A stretch of DNA of 64,000 nt from assembly GCA_030490835.1 (NCBI GenBank), contig CM059972.1, positions 89,079,137 to 89,143,136 of the forward strand. The letters run 5' to 3'. The stretch comes from Annona cherimola (lineage: Eukaryota; Streptophyta; Magnoliopsida; Magnoliales; Annonaceae). Shown piece by piece: positions 1-12,090 of this stretch. Each line of letters begins with the position of its first letter. Position 1 is the first letter of the stretch. Position numbers and translations under genes: made by a program. The notes below the pieces were generated by a model. It did not search any database and was not told the DNA's origin. It worked only from the letters and a program-made list of their open reading frames with translations.

Positions 1-298
1 AAAGGAAGTACCCAAAAAACAACCCAGAATGACATGGCTTCCAAGTTCCAATTTGTACATGGTAACCACATCAAAGGTCTTGTAATACCCATAGAAGGCC
101 GCGGCAGCAGCAAAAAATTTCATCATCCTCGTGCGCATGAGGGTAGTCACTCATATAAGTTATTGCCACGACCATAGAATGTAGAGATGGGTCTATAGAT
201 GAAAATGCGAGGGAAATTTGGCATTGATTTATGTTATGCGAGACCTCTGCATGGCCGCTGCCATCATTTGCCACATTAGGGAGGTAACGTGGTTGTCA

Positions 299-3200
299 TC
301 AGATTGCCTTCTCTAGCCACTGCGGTAATCTCAAAGCAGCTCTGATCCCGAACTTGGCAAGGAATACAGCATACAATACATGCAGCAGGAATACGAAGAA
401 TACACAGTTAAGCAGCAGCTGTTTCAAGGCAGTTGAACTTTTTCAGTTACCAAACAGTCAATCAATGAGAAATGGAACATAGAAGTTGCTATATGCTCCA
501 GAATGGTTGATGTTTCGTATACAAGCATGAAGAACCCGCAGATGCCAAGATATCAGATTATTAAAAAAATAATAATAATAAAAAAATCCAGATGCCATGC
601 CTAACGATAATGAAGGAGAAAGGGGGAAAAAGAGCAAAAGAAAAGGAAACTGGTAAAAAAGACATCTGCTTGTTTATGAGATATACTAAATATTGAATTA
701 TTTGGATGCTCTACCAATTATCTTTCTTCCTGGAGCCTGCATATCAATTATCAGCCAGAGTATCAAAATTTCATCCATGCCAAAAATTGATCAAGTTTTC
801 GAAAGTTACCACAAATCCAAAAACTGCATATATTAAATCCATTGATGGAACTGTGTTAATCCCCACAGCAGCGAGTACATATGTGATCGAAGCATGAAGA
901 TTTACGGTGATCTGGAAAGAAAGCTTTCTGAGAATGGAGGTCCACTGATTGACAAGGAATTCATGCTTATGAGGAAGAAAAGATTACCAGAGCGAGGATA
1001 TTTTCTTTGATTAAGAATGAGGATATTAGGACATATCCCAAGGCACCCAATGCCCGAACCTGTGGATTATGCCAACCTTAGAAGCATTTACATGGCATAA
1101 TAATTGACAACAAAAGCCAAGGAGCAGTATTGAATTCAAAAAAAAGGAGTATTCAACACTACAAGTGTGCAGAGAGCAATTGATAGACCCCAGCTTGCTC
1201 TTAACCTGAGAAAATTATAGAATAAAATCCAGATAACAAGAAATCAATGCAGGAAACATCCAAATCCAATTCAGAATTCAAATGAATATATGAAATCTGA
1301 TCAACCGATCACATGGTACATCTGTTCAGCAATAACCAAATCTCCATAAGAATTTCATCTCATGGGCCATCAAGAAAGGAGCAAAACTCAGAAGTTAACA
1401 CTTTAAAAGTTATTGGTGTTCAAGGAATCTTGAAGAGGATATACCCTATGGATTGTTGGAGCTTGGAATATGCTTGGGTCTTACAAGGCTTTGGATCGTT
1501 CCTAAGGCAGTTTTAGCATCTGATGGGAGCTGTTATTTTTGTTCCACAGTTCCAACTACTGTTGTGTTAACAATTATTTCTCTTCCTCTATTACTTTTAA
1601 TTTATTTTATCCCTTTCTTTTGTTGTTGTTCTCTATTCACTTTGCTTAATCAATTACAATTATCGGGGGATGAATAAGCCAAAACAAACATAAGGGTACG
1701 TTGCATCTGCGTACATACCTCCACAAAGAACCCATCGCCAGACCAACTAATCCATGCATAAGCTGAAGGCACAAAATAAGTCAAAATCAACATAGAACAT
1801 CCCACGTTTTTCTTGCACTTAGTACTTTTCATGTGTTAAAGGCATAAATTCTGCAAAATAGAAATAAAAATAATTATGAAGTTCTATTGGCTGTTTTGAC
1901 GGTTTCTCAATAACAAGAATAATTTCATACTCTGAGTTTCAATTGGCTGTATCGATAGTCTTTCAATAACAAGAATGCTGTCATACTTTGAGTTTCAATT
2001 GGCTGTTTTGAGTCTTTTGACAGCTTTCCTATGAAAGTGGGCAGAAATAATAACAGACATGCACAAGCAGCAGGACTCATTGTGTGGACTAAAGGGAAGT
2101 CATAAACATGCTCACCAGATATGTCAATGCTTTCACTGGACCAGACAACGTGAGCAATAGCATTGCAGTAGCCACCTAAGGAGATCACTCCAAAAACTGA
2201 TAAGAGCTAAGAAAAGCAATTCAAAAGGTTCTATACTAAACTAAGAATGTTTCGACTTTTAACCAGAAACAGTTGGTAGAAGCATACCATAGTTTTTCTA
2301 CCACCGGCAACACCCCATCTCATTGAGGATATTACTATCGGCAATGAGAAGAAGCAACCAAAGTAGCTCTGCAAAAATATGGGGACTTCTGTAAACTTGA
2401 TTAAGCAAACCAAACAACAGACATCCAGAATAATGCAGAACTATATATATATATGTTGAAAAAAGAGAGATATGGAGGGGGGAAACAATTTGAAGTATAT
2501 TGACTTGGTTTCATATATTAATACATGTGTGTTCCTGATTCGCACAACAGCTGACGCAAGCGTTTCTTTTTCTTGCATATTCCTCAATCACATTATCTAT
2601 TTACTGAATAGTGCAATATTTGGAGGGTTTGACACTCACAAGTCTATCATGAGGATTGACGCATGCCAATTTTATGGTTGCACATGGCAGTGAAAATTGA
2701 GTCACTGGATCAGTTCCCCAAATTAGAGCCAAAATGCGAAAGTTCAACGTGAAACAGAAATAGAAATGGGAGATTATGTCTAGTTTGTGCTCAAAAGCAA
2801 AAGCCTTGAATCATCCAAAAATCCAAATGGTGAAGCTCCTTGCAGCTGAGGGAATCTATCCCAAGAGTAATATTCACGAATGTTTCCAAACGTCGTCGAC
2901 GACAACCACAGAAAAGAGCTACCAAAATCCAGTTCCAAAAGGAAAAATATTCCAAAACAACAGACCTCAATTGCGAGTGAATTGCTTAAAAAGTACACCA
3001 AGCCAGCGACGGCTGCAAACATGGAGCACTCCACGAGTCGCAGGGTGCTCTGGAAAACTGCTCTGTCCACCGCTAGATCACCCTCGAACTCGCCCGCGGC
3101 ATCTTCTTCTTCCAAAATTCGGCCCATTTGGTTGCCGCCGGCATACACCCTAGGATTTCGGAGGCCAAATTTGCGGACAAAGGACTGAGAAGAGAAGGGA

Positions 3201-3322
3201 GCAGCGGAGAAGAAGGCATCGCGTTTCGCGAGACGTGAATGAGTTGAACTGAAAGGGATTGAAAAGAAAGACTGAGAGCGAGAACCAGGGAGTGGGAGAT
3301 AAATTCCCATTGCAAAGCCCAT
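299..3322 (-). CDS. DUF2232-type plastid membrane protein, complete, 8 exons
   Basis: Eight exons on the minus strand join in frame into 292 residues plus TGA: 3322-2966, 2368-2288, 2175-2116, 1762-1719, 1205-1163, 1059-988, 911-810 and 418-299. Every junction is GT-AG and all phases match. Residues 1-50 are rich in Ser, Phe and Arg with few acidic residues, like a chloroplast transit peptide. Residues about 85-285 are mostly hydrophobic membrane segments, with the motifs SYFGCFFSLPIVISSMRWGV, LSGPVKALTYL and LMHGLVGLAMGSLWR and the C-terminal tail LRLPQWLEKAI. I recognise this pattern as the plant branch of predicted membrane proteins with DUF2232; no biochemical role is known to me. The first ATG (3322) was taken because it opens the transit-like region; an in-frame ATG four codons later is possible. 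Family assignment is from memory of the motifs; the exon structure is read directly. Confidence 0.85.
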
Positions 3323-3356
3323 GAGAGGGAGAGGGAGAGGGAGAGGGAGAGGGCGG
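3323..3356 (-). repeat. GAGAGG microsatellite in the 5' leader of the DUF2232 gene
   Basis: About five tandem GAGAGG units on the plus strand give a CT-rich tract immediately upstream of the start codon on the gene strand. Pyrimidine-rich leaders of this kind are common in plant 5' UTRs. The promoter of the gene must lie to its right; I see no convincing TATA box before the TA microsatellite at 3572. Confidence 0.6.
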
Positions 3357-3569
3357 AAATGCGGTGAGATAGCAGAACCTGTGGGATATTAACCAAGAGC
3401 CTGTAGACGCATCGCACCCACACCATTGTCGTCATTTGGATAAAACATGAACAATGAGCTGGGCCCCCACTGACCCATCGTTAGGTTCTAGATCAGTCTG
3501 CATTTGAGCCCAATTAGAATGTAGGGAATCCAGCTCATCAAGCAACCTGTCGCCACACCTATTATGATG

Positions 3570-3571
<2 letters not shown>

Positions 3572-3615
<44 letters not shown>
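3572..3615. repeat. (TA)n microsatellite
   Basis: About 22 uninterrupted TA units adjoin the left end of a palindromic MITE. A shorter TA run follows the right end at 3964-3977. Confidence 0.9.
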
Positions 3616-3617
<2 letters not shown>

Positions 3618-3954
3618 ATGCTGTTCCGGTGCAGCGTCACTGCACCGGAACAGCGGTGCAGTGGCTCCAAAATGGGGCTCACATGATCATGAAATCATGA
3701 TCTACTCCACCCATTGTATTTAGAATAATGTATTCTATTATCATACCAATTTTTATCCCAATCAGATACTTTAAAGTTGTTATTTACATCAAACTATTTT
3801 ATTACGTTGGATTTGTACCATTTTCGGATGGGGCCCATATACATATCTGATTGGGATGAAAATTGGTATGGTAGTAGAATACATTATTCTAAATACAATG
3901 GGTGGAGTAGATCATGATTTCATGATCATGTGGGCCCGCTGCACCGGAACAGCT
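3616..3954. mobile_element. Palindromic MITE, family A (GCACCGGAACAG caps)
   Basis: The two halves are inverted copies. The left half runs from the cap through ATCATGAAATCATGAT and CCCATTGTATTTAGAATAAT to ATCCCAATCAGATA; the same blocks return inverted in the right half, ending in GCACCGGAACAG. The left cap is itself a hairpin: 13-base arms at 3621-3633 and 3641-3653. It has no coding capacity. Related copies lie at 37973-39765. It sits between TA repeats, so it probably targets or generates TA-rich sites. Confidence 0.75.
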
Positions 3955-3977
3955 CTCTCTCTCTATATATATATATA

Positions 3978-4112
3978 AAAGAAATTATAAGAATACAAAA
4001 CCATGTCAAAATGCCGTAAAGGAATAAGATAGATATAAGTAATTAAGATGACTTAAATGTAAGATTGTAAATCTCATAAGTCTTAATCAAAGGGTTGAAC
4101 TAATCTTAAAGG
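3978..4112. other. Unassigned AT-rich spacer
   Basis: No gene or recognisable repeat between the MITE and the hAT-like element. Confidence 0.5.
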
Positions 4113-4120
4113 GTCCTAAC

Positions 4121-4809
4121 TAGGGATGCAACTTGGGCCGGGTTGTGCCCGAACCTGGCCCGTCGTACCCTATTTTTAAATGTGTTAGAACTTGTTTTTT
4201 CCTAACACGAGCATGAAGAACCCGAATTTAAAAAACTCTATTTGTTAATATGATAGAGTTCGAAAAGTCCGAGCCCGATTTCCCATTTTGTTTTTATTAT
4301 AAACTATATTATATACATAATATTTAAACAATATTTCCTTATATTTTTCATATTTATGTTATTTATATTTATATTTGAATACATGTTTGACATATTATAA
4401 TTATATTATAAATGAAATCTATTTTTTATTTATATTTATTTTTTATTTCTATCATTTACTTTTACATCCACTAATTTTATAATTTTTTTCTAGAAATTTC
4501 TTTATATTGCTATTTTTTAAAAAAAATCTATAGTTTTACTATATATTATTATGTTTACTTATATGATTTGTTCTTGTTGTTATTATATATTTATGTGAAA
4601 TTCTAAATTTATTACTCTTAAATAAAATATAAATTCATCAACATAACTTTCAACCCAAAACTCAACATAAACCCGATTTTCAAAAATAGGGTTAGGATTT
4701 AAGTTTTACAAATAGGGTTAGGGTTAGTGTTAGGGTTAATATTTTATAAATAGAATTAGGGTTAAAGTTGAGGTGAACTCAAGTTTCATGAGCCTGAGTT
4801 GTACCCCTA
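4121..4809. mobile_element. Non-autonomous hAT-like element, 689 bp
   Basis: The ends are TAGGGATGCAACTTGGG on the left and, inverted, TAGGGGTACAACTCAGG on the right. They are flanked by 8-bp repeats GTCCTAAC (4113-4120) and GTTTTAAC (4810-4817), which differ by two C-to-T changes. An 8-bp TSD and a TAGGG-type terminus fit the hAT superfamily. Subterminal sequence holds CCCGAACC-like and GGGTTAGGG-like motifs. No ORF. The same two ends occur on the larger element at 11445-24329. Confidence 0.72.
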
Positions 4810-4817
4810 GTTTTAAC

Positions 4818-6336
4818 AAAGGGCGGAGACTAATCTCAGAGAGTTTTGATAGAAGATTGGAATTCTTAGTGAGAGTTGATAGAGGGGTGACAGATAAGAA
4901 GTAAGTAGAAGTCTGGTCAGAGTAAAACTCTCGTCGAGATAAAGAGAGCTGATGTCCTTTTTATAGCAGACTTCCATATTTGGAAAGAGTAGCAACATGT
5001 CCATGAATCTCGCCCATTCTCCATGATTTGTGGAGATATGCATGGGCTACACGAGATTTTGAATGAGTGTAGCTTCCTTAATGGGAAGTGGAGTTGAATT
5101 AGTCTTTTGCCTGCATGGCATAACACATGGAAGTTTGTAATTGATTTAGTTTATAAGTTAGCAATATAATGATTATATTTAATAGGGATGGGTACCTACA
5201 AAGGCAATAAAAACTAGTTACAGAGGATATATACATGGAAAAAAGCTACAAAATATCACATCTTATGAGCATTATTCTTTGTACCTCTTTTAACAAAATA
5301 CGTAGAAACTATGAAAATATAACCATAAAAAGAATGTTTTCCAAGACTTTCTATGGTTGGCAACAGATAGAGGTAGCAGTGCATTTATTATCTCTACTTC
5401 TTCTACTTTGTCGAGCTCAGCTTTAAAAGGTTTATCCACCTTATTTGAGTCTATTGACAATAATCTCAAAAATTTTGACACACCTACTACACTATTCCCA
5501 TAGTACCAACAGGGGGAAATCTTCATTATATAAATAATACATTGTAGAAGGATCATTACACAAAACAAAATGGACATAAATTAAAGCATTAGCTACTTGT
5601 TGAAAGAGGCTAAGAGATGAGCAATTCATTGTGTTTATAAGGGTCTTTTGGTTAATGCCTATCGTTTATGAATTAGGACTGAAGAATCCAAACTATGGTT
5701 ATCATTTTCTTCATTCTACCTTTCTTCATTTCTATTCAAAAGTTCAGTTGGTTTCACTTGGCTTACACTATGCTGCAATCAATTAAGGATAATTTCAACG
5801 AATGAACATTGATATGAGGGTCTGATTTGCACCCAACGAAAGAAAGGTTTTTTGCTTTGTGGTGGGCTACTTGGTATAGTCAGGCTTTTATCACTATATA
5901 AGAAAATTTGAAGGACATTTCTCAAATCTAAAGGCTTCATTTCAGAATGGGAAGCATTGACATAAGATGTTAAGGATTAAGTAAATGTCCTTTTTTAAAA
6001 AATAAATAAATATAGTCTCATTTTTTAATGTTTCATTCATTCCTTGCAGTCATAAGCTCCAGTCGTCCTTCAAAAAGGAAGGGAGGTTCAGAGGTCTGAA
6101 AGGAATCAAGTTTATAGCAATAATTTGAAGCAAAAATAGAAGAAAAAAGAGCAAGAAAGTTTATAGTCATTAAAATTTTACCAACAAAATCTAGAAGTCC
6201 ACAGACAACCATAAAAGCAGAATGGTTTAATAATATTCTTGTAGTTGGCCCCAGTTGGTTAGGCTAAGTCATAGACAATCAAGATATTGAAGATGTAAAT
6301 TTAACTGCATAAGCAATAACACATTTGAAATCCTGA
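4818..6336. other. Intergenic, unassigned
   Basis: No convincing coding sequence. On the minus strand a TATAAAAAGG motif near 4950-4965 is followed by CT-rich sequence, like a promoter or an LTR U3/R junction, but no partner repeat is present, so I do not call an element. Confidence 0.4.
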
Positions 6337-6341
6337 TAGTC

Positions 6342-6671
6342 TTTTACGCTGGGGAAAGACTAGGTTAGCAAGCAGCAAAGCCATGTCCGTAGGATAAGCC
6401 TCATCAAGGTTTGGGTTCTACGTCGAGGTCATGTGCTCATATACGTCCAAGATAGAAGTTGAATCTTTGAACGGTAGTGTTGAGCACATGAATGGAGCGT
6501 TTAGAGCTAACTGGAAGGGTTGAGTCAGTTGTGCTTAAGAGCATAAATAGTGTTAGTGGGGTCGAGTTATGGGACTTAATTTTTTTCAGAGATCTTATAT
6601 GTCCCCTAATATTCCTTCGTTGTTTAAAATCTATTACGAATTATCTCATTTAGATAGACAGATTTGCAACA
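6342..6671 (+). repeat. 5' LTR of Gypsy A
   Basis: Aligns to 27995-28378, sharing blocks such as CATATACGTCCAAGA, GTTAGTGGGGTCGAGTT and TCTCATTTAGATAGACA. About 54 bases present in the 3' copy near 28255-28310 are missing here. Confidence 0.8.
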
Positions 6672-6672
6672 T

Positions 6673-6685
6673 TGGTATCGAAGCC
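6673..6685 (+). other. Primer-binding site of Gypsy A
   Basis: TGGTATCGAAGCC begins one base after the 5' LTR and resembles the initiator-methionine tRNA 3' end complement used by most plant LTR retrotransposons. Confidence 0.75.
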
Positions 6686-6699
6686 TTTCAATCTAGTAG

Positions 6700-7955
6700 A
6701 TTGGTGAGGAAGAGACAAAGGGCTTCGAGTGTTTTGCTAGTCAAGGTGTTGAAGGCAAACTATAGCATGGCTGTGTCTGCAACACCAATGAATCCTGCAT
6801 TAAGCAATCATGACAAGTGGATCGCCATCCTGGAGCAAGAGATGGTAAATGTGGGCTAGTGGCTGCAGTCTCTACAGACAGGTATAGATCGCATCTTTGA
6901 TTGTCTTAAAGAAAAGTTTCAGATCTTATAAGAGGATGAGGACAACATATCAAAGGTAAGCTCTAGTTATGAAGGCCTAAAAAATCGGGCGTGGCAGTTC
7001 CGTAAAAAGGACTAACACCGATTGAATAATTGTCAAGCGAGTCGTAAAAAGTATGGTTGGAAACAAAGGATCGGCAAACCCCAATGGCAACAGGACACCC
7101 AATTTGTTGATAATAGTTAGGTTAAGGAGAGAGATCATCAATCGCTGCGGTAAGGGCATGGCAAGTCAGAACATAAACATGGCTTATTGTTTGTACACTA
7201 GTTATTTCTGCAAGGGCAATTGGACTTTCCAATTTTTTCTTCAAGAAACCCAACCTCCTAGTTAATGAGAACACAAATCTATTTTGACCTAACAAAGACA
7301 CCAGAAGAAAACTAGGTGCAGGTGGCGTCATATCATTTGGAGGGAGACGTGATTTTGTGGTTCCATTGGGCAAGGGAAATGGGAAGGTGTTTACTTGGAA
7401 GAAATTCTTATGGGAATTGAAGGAGAGGTTTGGGGATGAGAAGCTAGTGTCATGGGGATAAGCGCTAACCAAAGAGTTTCAACACAAGAAATTAAAAGAT
7501 TATTTGAAATTTTTTGAAAGTGAAGTACTAACCGGAGGAGGCTTTGGTCGGCTTTCTCAAGCTGGCTACATTAGTGAGGCCACCATGTGGGCTAAAAAGA
7601 TTAACAACAAGTTACTGTGTCATAAGGTCCGCCGAAGGATGACATTTAGGAGGCCGGGTCAAACAAATCTAATATGGGAGAACCAACCTTAGTAGAATGG
7701 ACAGACAAAGTCTAACAGGGACGGGGCCAATAGATAATTGACCTAGAAGGGAGGAGAGGAAGTTCTAGGGTTGTTGGTCAAGAAGATGACATAGGAACAA
7801 TTACAGGACAAACGAAAACGAGGACTATGCTATACTTGTGATGAAAAATTTACACGTAATCATATCTGTCTTAACAAGCAATTATGTGTTATTCAACAAG
7901 AGTCGGGTTCCAAAAGTGATGACATAATGTTGGAGGAGGCCTTAGAGGAGCCGTA
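6700..7955 (+). pseudogene. Gypsy A gag remnant
   Basis: A series of short frames interrupted by stops and frameshifts. Between about 7360 and 7692 the translation contains FTWKKFLWELKERFGDEKL and related capsid-like sequence. At about 7826-7880 a CYTCDEKFTRNHIC motif is a CCHC zinc knuckle of the nucleocapsid. It directly precedes the protease-like segment, as expected in Gypsy elements. Not translatable as it stands. Confidence 0.65.
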
Positions 7956-8035
7956 GGCCCCTACTATTTGTCGGATTTCATTGAATTTAATGAAAGGGGT
8001 GGATTAGTGGACCTTCAAGAAAAAAGAAGAGACAT

Positions 8036-9463
8036 GAGTTGTATTAGTCAATGGCAATCAAAGGTGAAATCAATGGCCATGAAGTCATCATGTTCGTAGA
8101 CTTACGTAGCACTCATAATTTCATCCAACAAAAGCTAGTGCATCCATTGGGCCTTAAACATGGATCGATTAGGACATTTTGTGTCTATATCGGATGGAAG
8201 AAAGGTAGCAGGACAAAGATTATGTCGGCGGGTGAAAATAAACATTCATGGGGAACAATTTAGTCAATATATTTCCTTTAAAGTTGGGTGGGACAAATGT
8301 GGTGTTGGTTCCGTATGTAGTCCATCATCTATTCGACCATACTGGTATCCTTAACATAAGAAAAATGAAATTGAGCGGCATGTGACAGAGCTTTTGCAAA
8401 AAGGGTGGCTTTAGTTGAGTGTAAACTCCTTTTCTGCACCTGTACTTCTTATGAAAAGAAGGATAAATCATGGAGGATGTGTATTGATTATAGGGGGCCT
8501 TAACGACACCACAGTTAACGACAAGTTTCCTAAACCTGTAATTAAAGAGTTACTTGATGAAATATTAGGGGGGCTATTTTTCTCTAAATTGGACCTACAA
8601 TCCGGATATCACCAAATTCGGATGCAACCAGAGGATACAGATATGACAGCTTTCAGAACACATAAGGGTAGTATAAATACCTTGTGATGCTTGTTTGGCT
8701 GTTAAATGCTCCGTCAACATTCCAAAGCCTAATGAACAAAGTTTTTGCTCCATATCTTTGAAAAATTATTCTAGTTTTTTTACAACATACTAGTTTACAG
8801 GAGTTCGTGGACTCAACATCTAGAGCATTTATAACTCGCTTTGTAAGCATTGCAAGAATTTCAACTATTTATCGATGAAAAAATGCGAGTTTGGCAAATA
8901 GACTAGTTATCTTGACCATAGGATCTCTGTGAAATGTGTAGAGGTCGATCCGAACAAATTACAATGTATACAAGCTTAACCTCATCCGAAATCAGTGAAG
9001 GGGGTTTTTGGGGTTGACAAGATACTATCGGTGCTTCATTCGGTATTATGGTTTGATTGTAGCACCGTTCACCTTAAAAAGGATGCCTTTAGGCGATCAT
9101 CTGAGGCAAAGGAAGCCTTCAGCCACCTCAAACAGGTGTTAAGTCAACCTCAAATCTTACACATGCCCAATTTCTCCCTTCCTTTTACAGTTGATTGTGA
9201 TGCCTTTGGATTAAGGGTGGGGGAGGTGCTTAGTTAAGAGGAGCATCCCATCATATTTTTTAGTAAGGCATTGTCCTCGCAAAAACATGACCAGTTACTG
9301 TATGAACAGGAATTGAAAGCTATTTTTTTAGCCGTCCGTAAATGGTGCCCATATTTTCTTGGCCACAAATTCACTATTCAGATGAACCACAAAGCATTAA
9401 ACATTTGTTTCGCCAGTGAATTCTAACTCCCGAGCAGCAAAAGTGGATGAGCAAGTTGATGAA
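8036..9463 (+). pseudogene. Gypsy A protease, reverse transcriptase and RNase H remnants
   Basis: At 8051-8263 the translation contains INGHEVIMFVDLRSTHNFI, an aspartic protease region whose catalytic motif reads DLRS. At 8415-8687 there is FFSKLDLQSGYHQIRM, the fingers/palm of a Gypsy reverse transcriptase. The palm with its catalytic aspartates should lie near 8700-8850 but is frame-broken. At 9107-9240 the RNase H connection appears (LPFTVDCDAFGLRVGEVLS), followed after a stop by YEQELKAIFLAVRKW. The reading is cut at 9458-9463 by the solo LTR and resumes at 27439. Confidence 0.75.
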
Positions 9464-11639
9464 TGTAATGCCTCGGGTATTAGGAACTATGTAAATGAAT
9501 GATGATGTGTACAATATAGTCTGAGAACGCACATGATAATAAGATTTTGATAAATTAATGGCTTGAATATGTGAAAGATTGCATGAATTATAGCAAATGC
9601 GTTAAAAAATTTTCAGTTGGTGAGGACTGGAAGGATGAATTTTGATAAATTTCTTAGTGAAAGCCCAATATAGTTTTCACATGTTTCTTATGTTATTTCG
9701 GACTTATAAGAACCCTTGCGTTGGTTAAATGATGAATGTTTGAGATTTTGATCCTCATGTGAATTTTGAACTAAAAAAAAGCGTTATGTAGAGTTGGTTA
9801 TTTTGAAATATACTTAGGAATGGGTGAGATGCCAAGCATGTTTGGAATAGATATGAATGGATGTAGGTAAGATTTGAATGGTAGATTTAGACGAATGACG
9901 AAAATGGGCTTAGTTGTATAGTTAACCCAAAAGAATTATAATAATGAAAATGACCAATGATCATTAATGGGAGTCATGATTTGCATGAGAATGATTCTGG
10001 ATATGATAGAAATGTGCTCATGATACTTGGCAATGAAATTGAGATGATGACTTTGAAAATTAAGTTATTTATCACTAATGGTGAAAATTCAGCAAGAAAT
10101 GAACTTGATGCTCAAAATTTTAGAAATGACATAAAACGCGAAGGCTTATAGCATAGATAAGATGCTAAATATATGTGTCATGTATAAGAAATAATTTTGA
10201 AGGAATTAAAGGTGATATATGTGATTTGGGCAAATAAGACTCGTTGTAGAAGCAAAATGATAAAAGAGTTGAGTTGACGGGTAAAATTTTGTATAAGACA
10301 TGTTTTGAGCAAATACATAATATAAATATGATATTATGATAATAAGAGACGTGCACGAGTAATTGATTTGGTGTTGGAAATATTTTGACACGTTATGTCC
10401 ACTTATTTAGTGAATAGGTAAAAGTTGTGTAGTAAAATGGATGCCAAATTTTATGATGATGGAATTTTGAGCTAAAATTTTGTGGAGAGATAGTACTTAA
10501 AATTAAGAATCCAACAAAAAAGAATCTTCTCAATCGGAGTTATCTAGAGGAATTTATGAGCAAAATGATGTAACATAGCTAAAAATAGGCCATTTATGGG
10601 CCTACACGGCTAGGTCATGTCCATTGCTATTTTAAACTAGTATTGTTAGAACCGGACTGGAGCGGCTGGTCGAACCATTGGATCGAGAACTAGCCTAATG
10701 TCTGGTTCAACTGCACTGGTTTTAGTTCAATCAAATGAACCGTTCGAATCGACCAAATCGCGGTCAAACCGATAATGGCAGCCCGGCCTAAGCAATCCGC
10801 CCTTCACTAGATGACACCATTCTTCCGTTCTTCCCCATCCTCATTGAGATTTGTAATAGATTGATGGTGGGTTCTGCTTCGGCAGTCCTTGGCCTCCCTA
10901 TTGTTTCCATCTGATCGTCCTGTTGGCGTCTACTCTAATAACCTCCCTGCGTCGTCTTTTCTTCGCCTGACATCTTCTCTAGCAGTTTCCCAGTTGCTGC
11001 CAACTCTTCATCCGGCGTCTGCTCCAATGGCAACAAGCTCTTCTAACTCCAACCTCTACATTTTTGGCTCGCATTTTAAATTTGGTAACCATGGTGATTT
11101 TTATCGTCATTCCGTTTAGCTTGCTTGTTGTTGTAAATGATTTGTGGAAATACTAACATTATTAACTCCACATTTTTTATTCCTATTTTCAATGCACGCA
11201 GGTTGCATATGTATGTATAGGTTGCAGCTGCCATCTATGTTATATTTCTTTGTTTTGTTAGCTTTTAAAAAAATTCTGTGTTTCGTTAATATAATTATAT
11301 GAGTTCATGGCTTGCATCATTTAATTTTCTAAAGCCTCTACCAATGCATTTACAAGTTACATTTCAACAATTATTGAATCGATTTTGATAGGCACCAGTT
11401 CTTGGAAACTTACAATCGATTCCCAATTTCACTGGCCCTCCAACTTAGGGGTGCAATTTGGGCCGGGTTCGGCCCGAACCCGAGAATTTGCAGTGCTGAA
11501 ACTTATGAATTCTCAACCCGAACCCGAATTCTCAGCCCGAACCCGGACCGAATTCAAATCGAGATCAGTTTCGGGTTGAGGTAAACCCGAACCCGAATTT
11601 ATATTTATAAAATATATATTTTTTATTATAATACATTAC

Positions 11640-12090
11640 CAAGTCAGGCATGACAACAGGCATTGACAGAAGACAGTCTGTCTCCTTTCCCTTTCTCCCA
11701 AGTCTCCCTTTCCCTTTCTGGCTTTCTCCCGCTCGTCCTGTCAAAAAATTTCTTCCCTCTCCCTAATCCCACCCGGCGCCTGCACAGCACGAGCATCTTC
11801 TTCACCCGTGGTAGCCTAATCCCGCCCGGCGCCTGCACGAGCATTCTTCTTCACCCGTGGCAGCCTCGCGTCCTGCTTGCGTCGGCGGCCGGCGTCCAGC
11901 GTCCTGCCTTTGCGTCGTCTTCTTCTTCTCGCACGGTAGCCTCTGTGTCCCGCGTCCTGCGTCCGACGTTGGTAGCTTCTGCATCATCTTCTTCTTCCCT
12001 GCCATCCACTTGCGTTGTACCAACCGACGGGCTGCGTGGCCTGCGCCATCCCTGCCGACGAGTTGTGTCCCTGCTACTTGGAGGTTAGAT
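11640..12090 (+). other. GC-rich block inside hAT-like element 2
   Basis: Base composition rises sharply here against AT-rich surroundings. A 45-base unit beginning CCCGGCGCCTGCAC is present twice (about 11772 and 11823). A 141-codon open frame (11663-12088) is Ser/Arg/Leu-rich and of low complexity, and I see no domain. It may be host sequence carried by the hAT element, or simply a GC-rich repeat; I cannot tell which. Confidence 0.4.

Noticed and set aside
2776..3188. Plus-strand open frames across the first exon of the DUF2232 gene
   Set aside because: They are antisense to a well-supported spliced exon and show no conserved motif.
4640..4810. Reiterated AGGGTTAGGG sequence suggesting an interstitial telomere array (also 24215-24295)
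   Set aside because: Spacing is irregular, units are few, and both places coincide with the subterminal part of hAT-like elements; it is a property of that family.
4818..5130. Minus-strand TATA-like motif and CT-rich leader suggesting a promoter or pararetroviral sequence
   Set aside because: No downstream coding sequence and no repeat partner in the window.
10889..11119. 76-codon open frame in hAT-like element 1
   Set aside because: Low-complexity Ser/Leu-rich, no transposase motif; treated as non-coding filler of the element.
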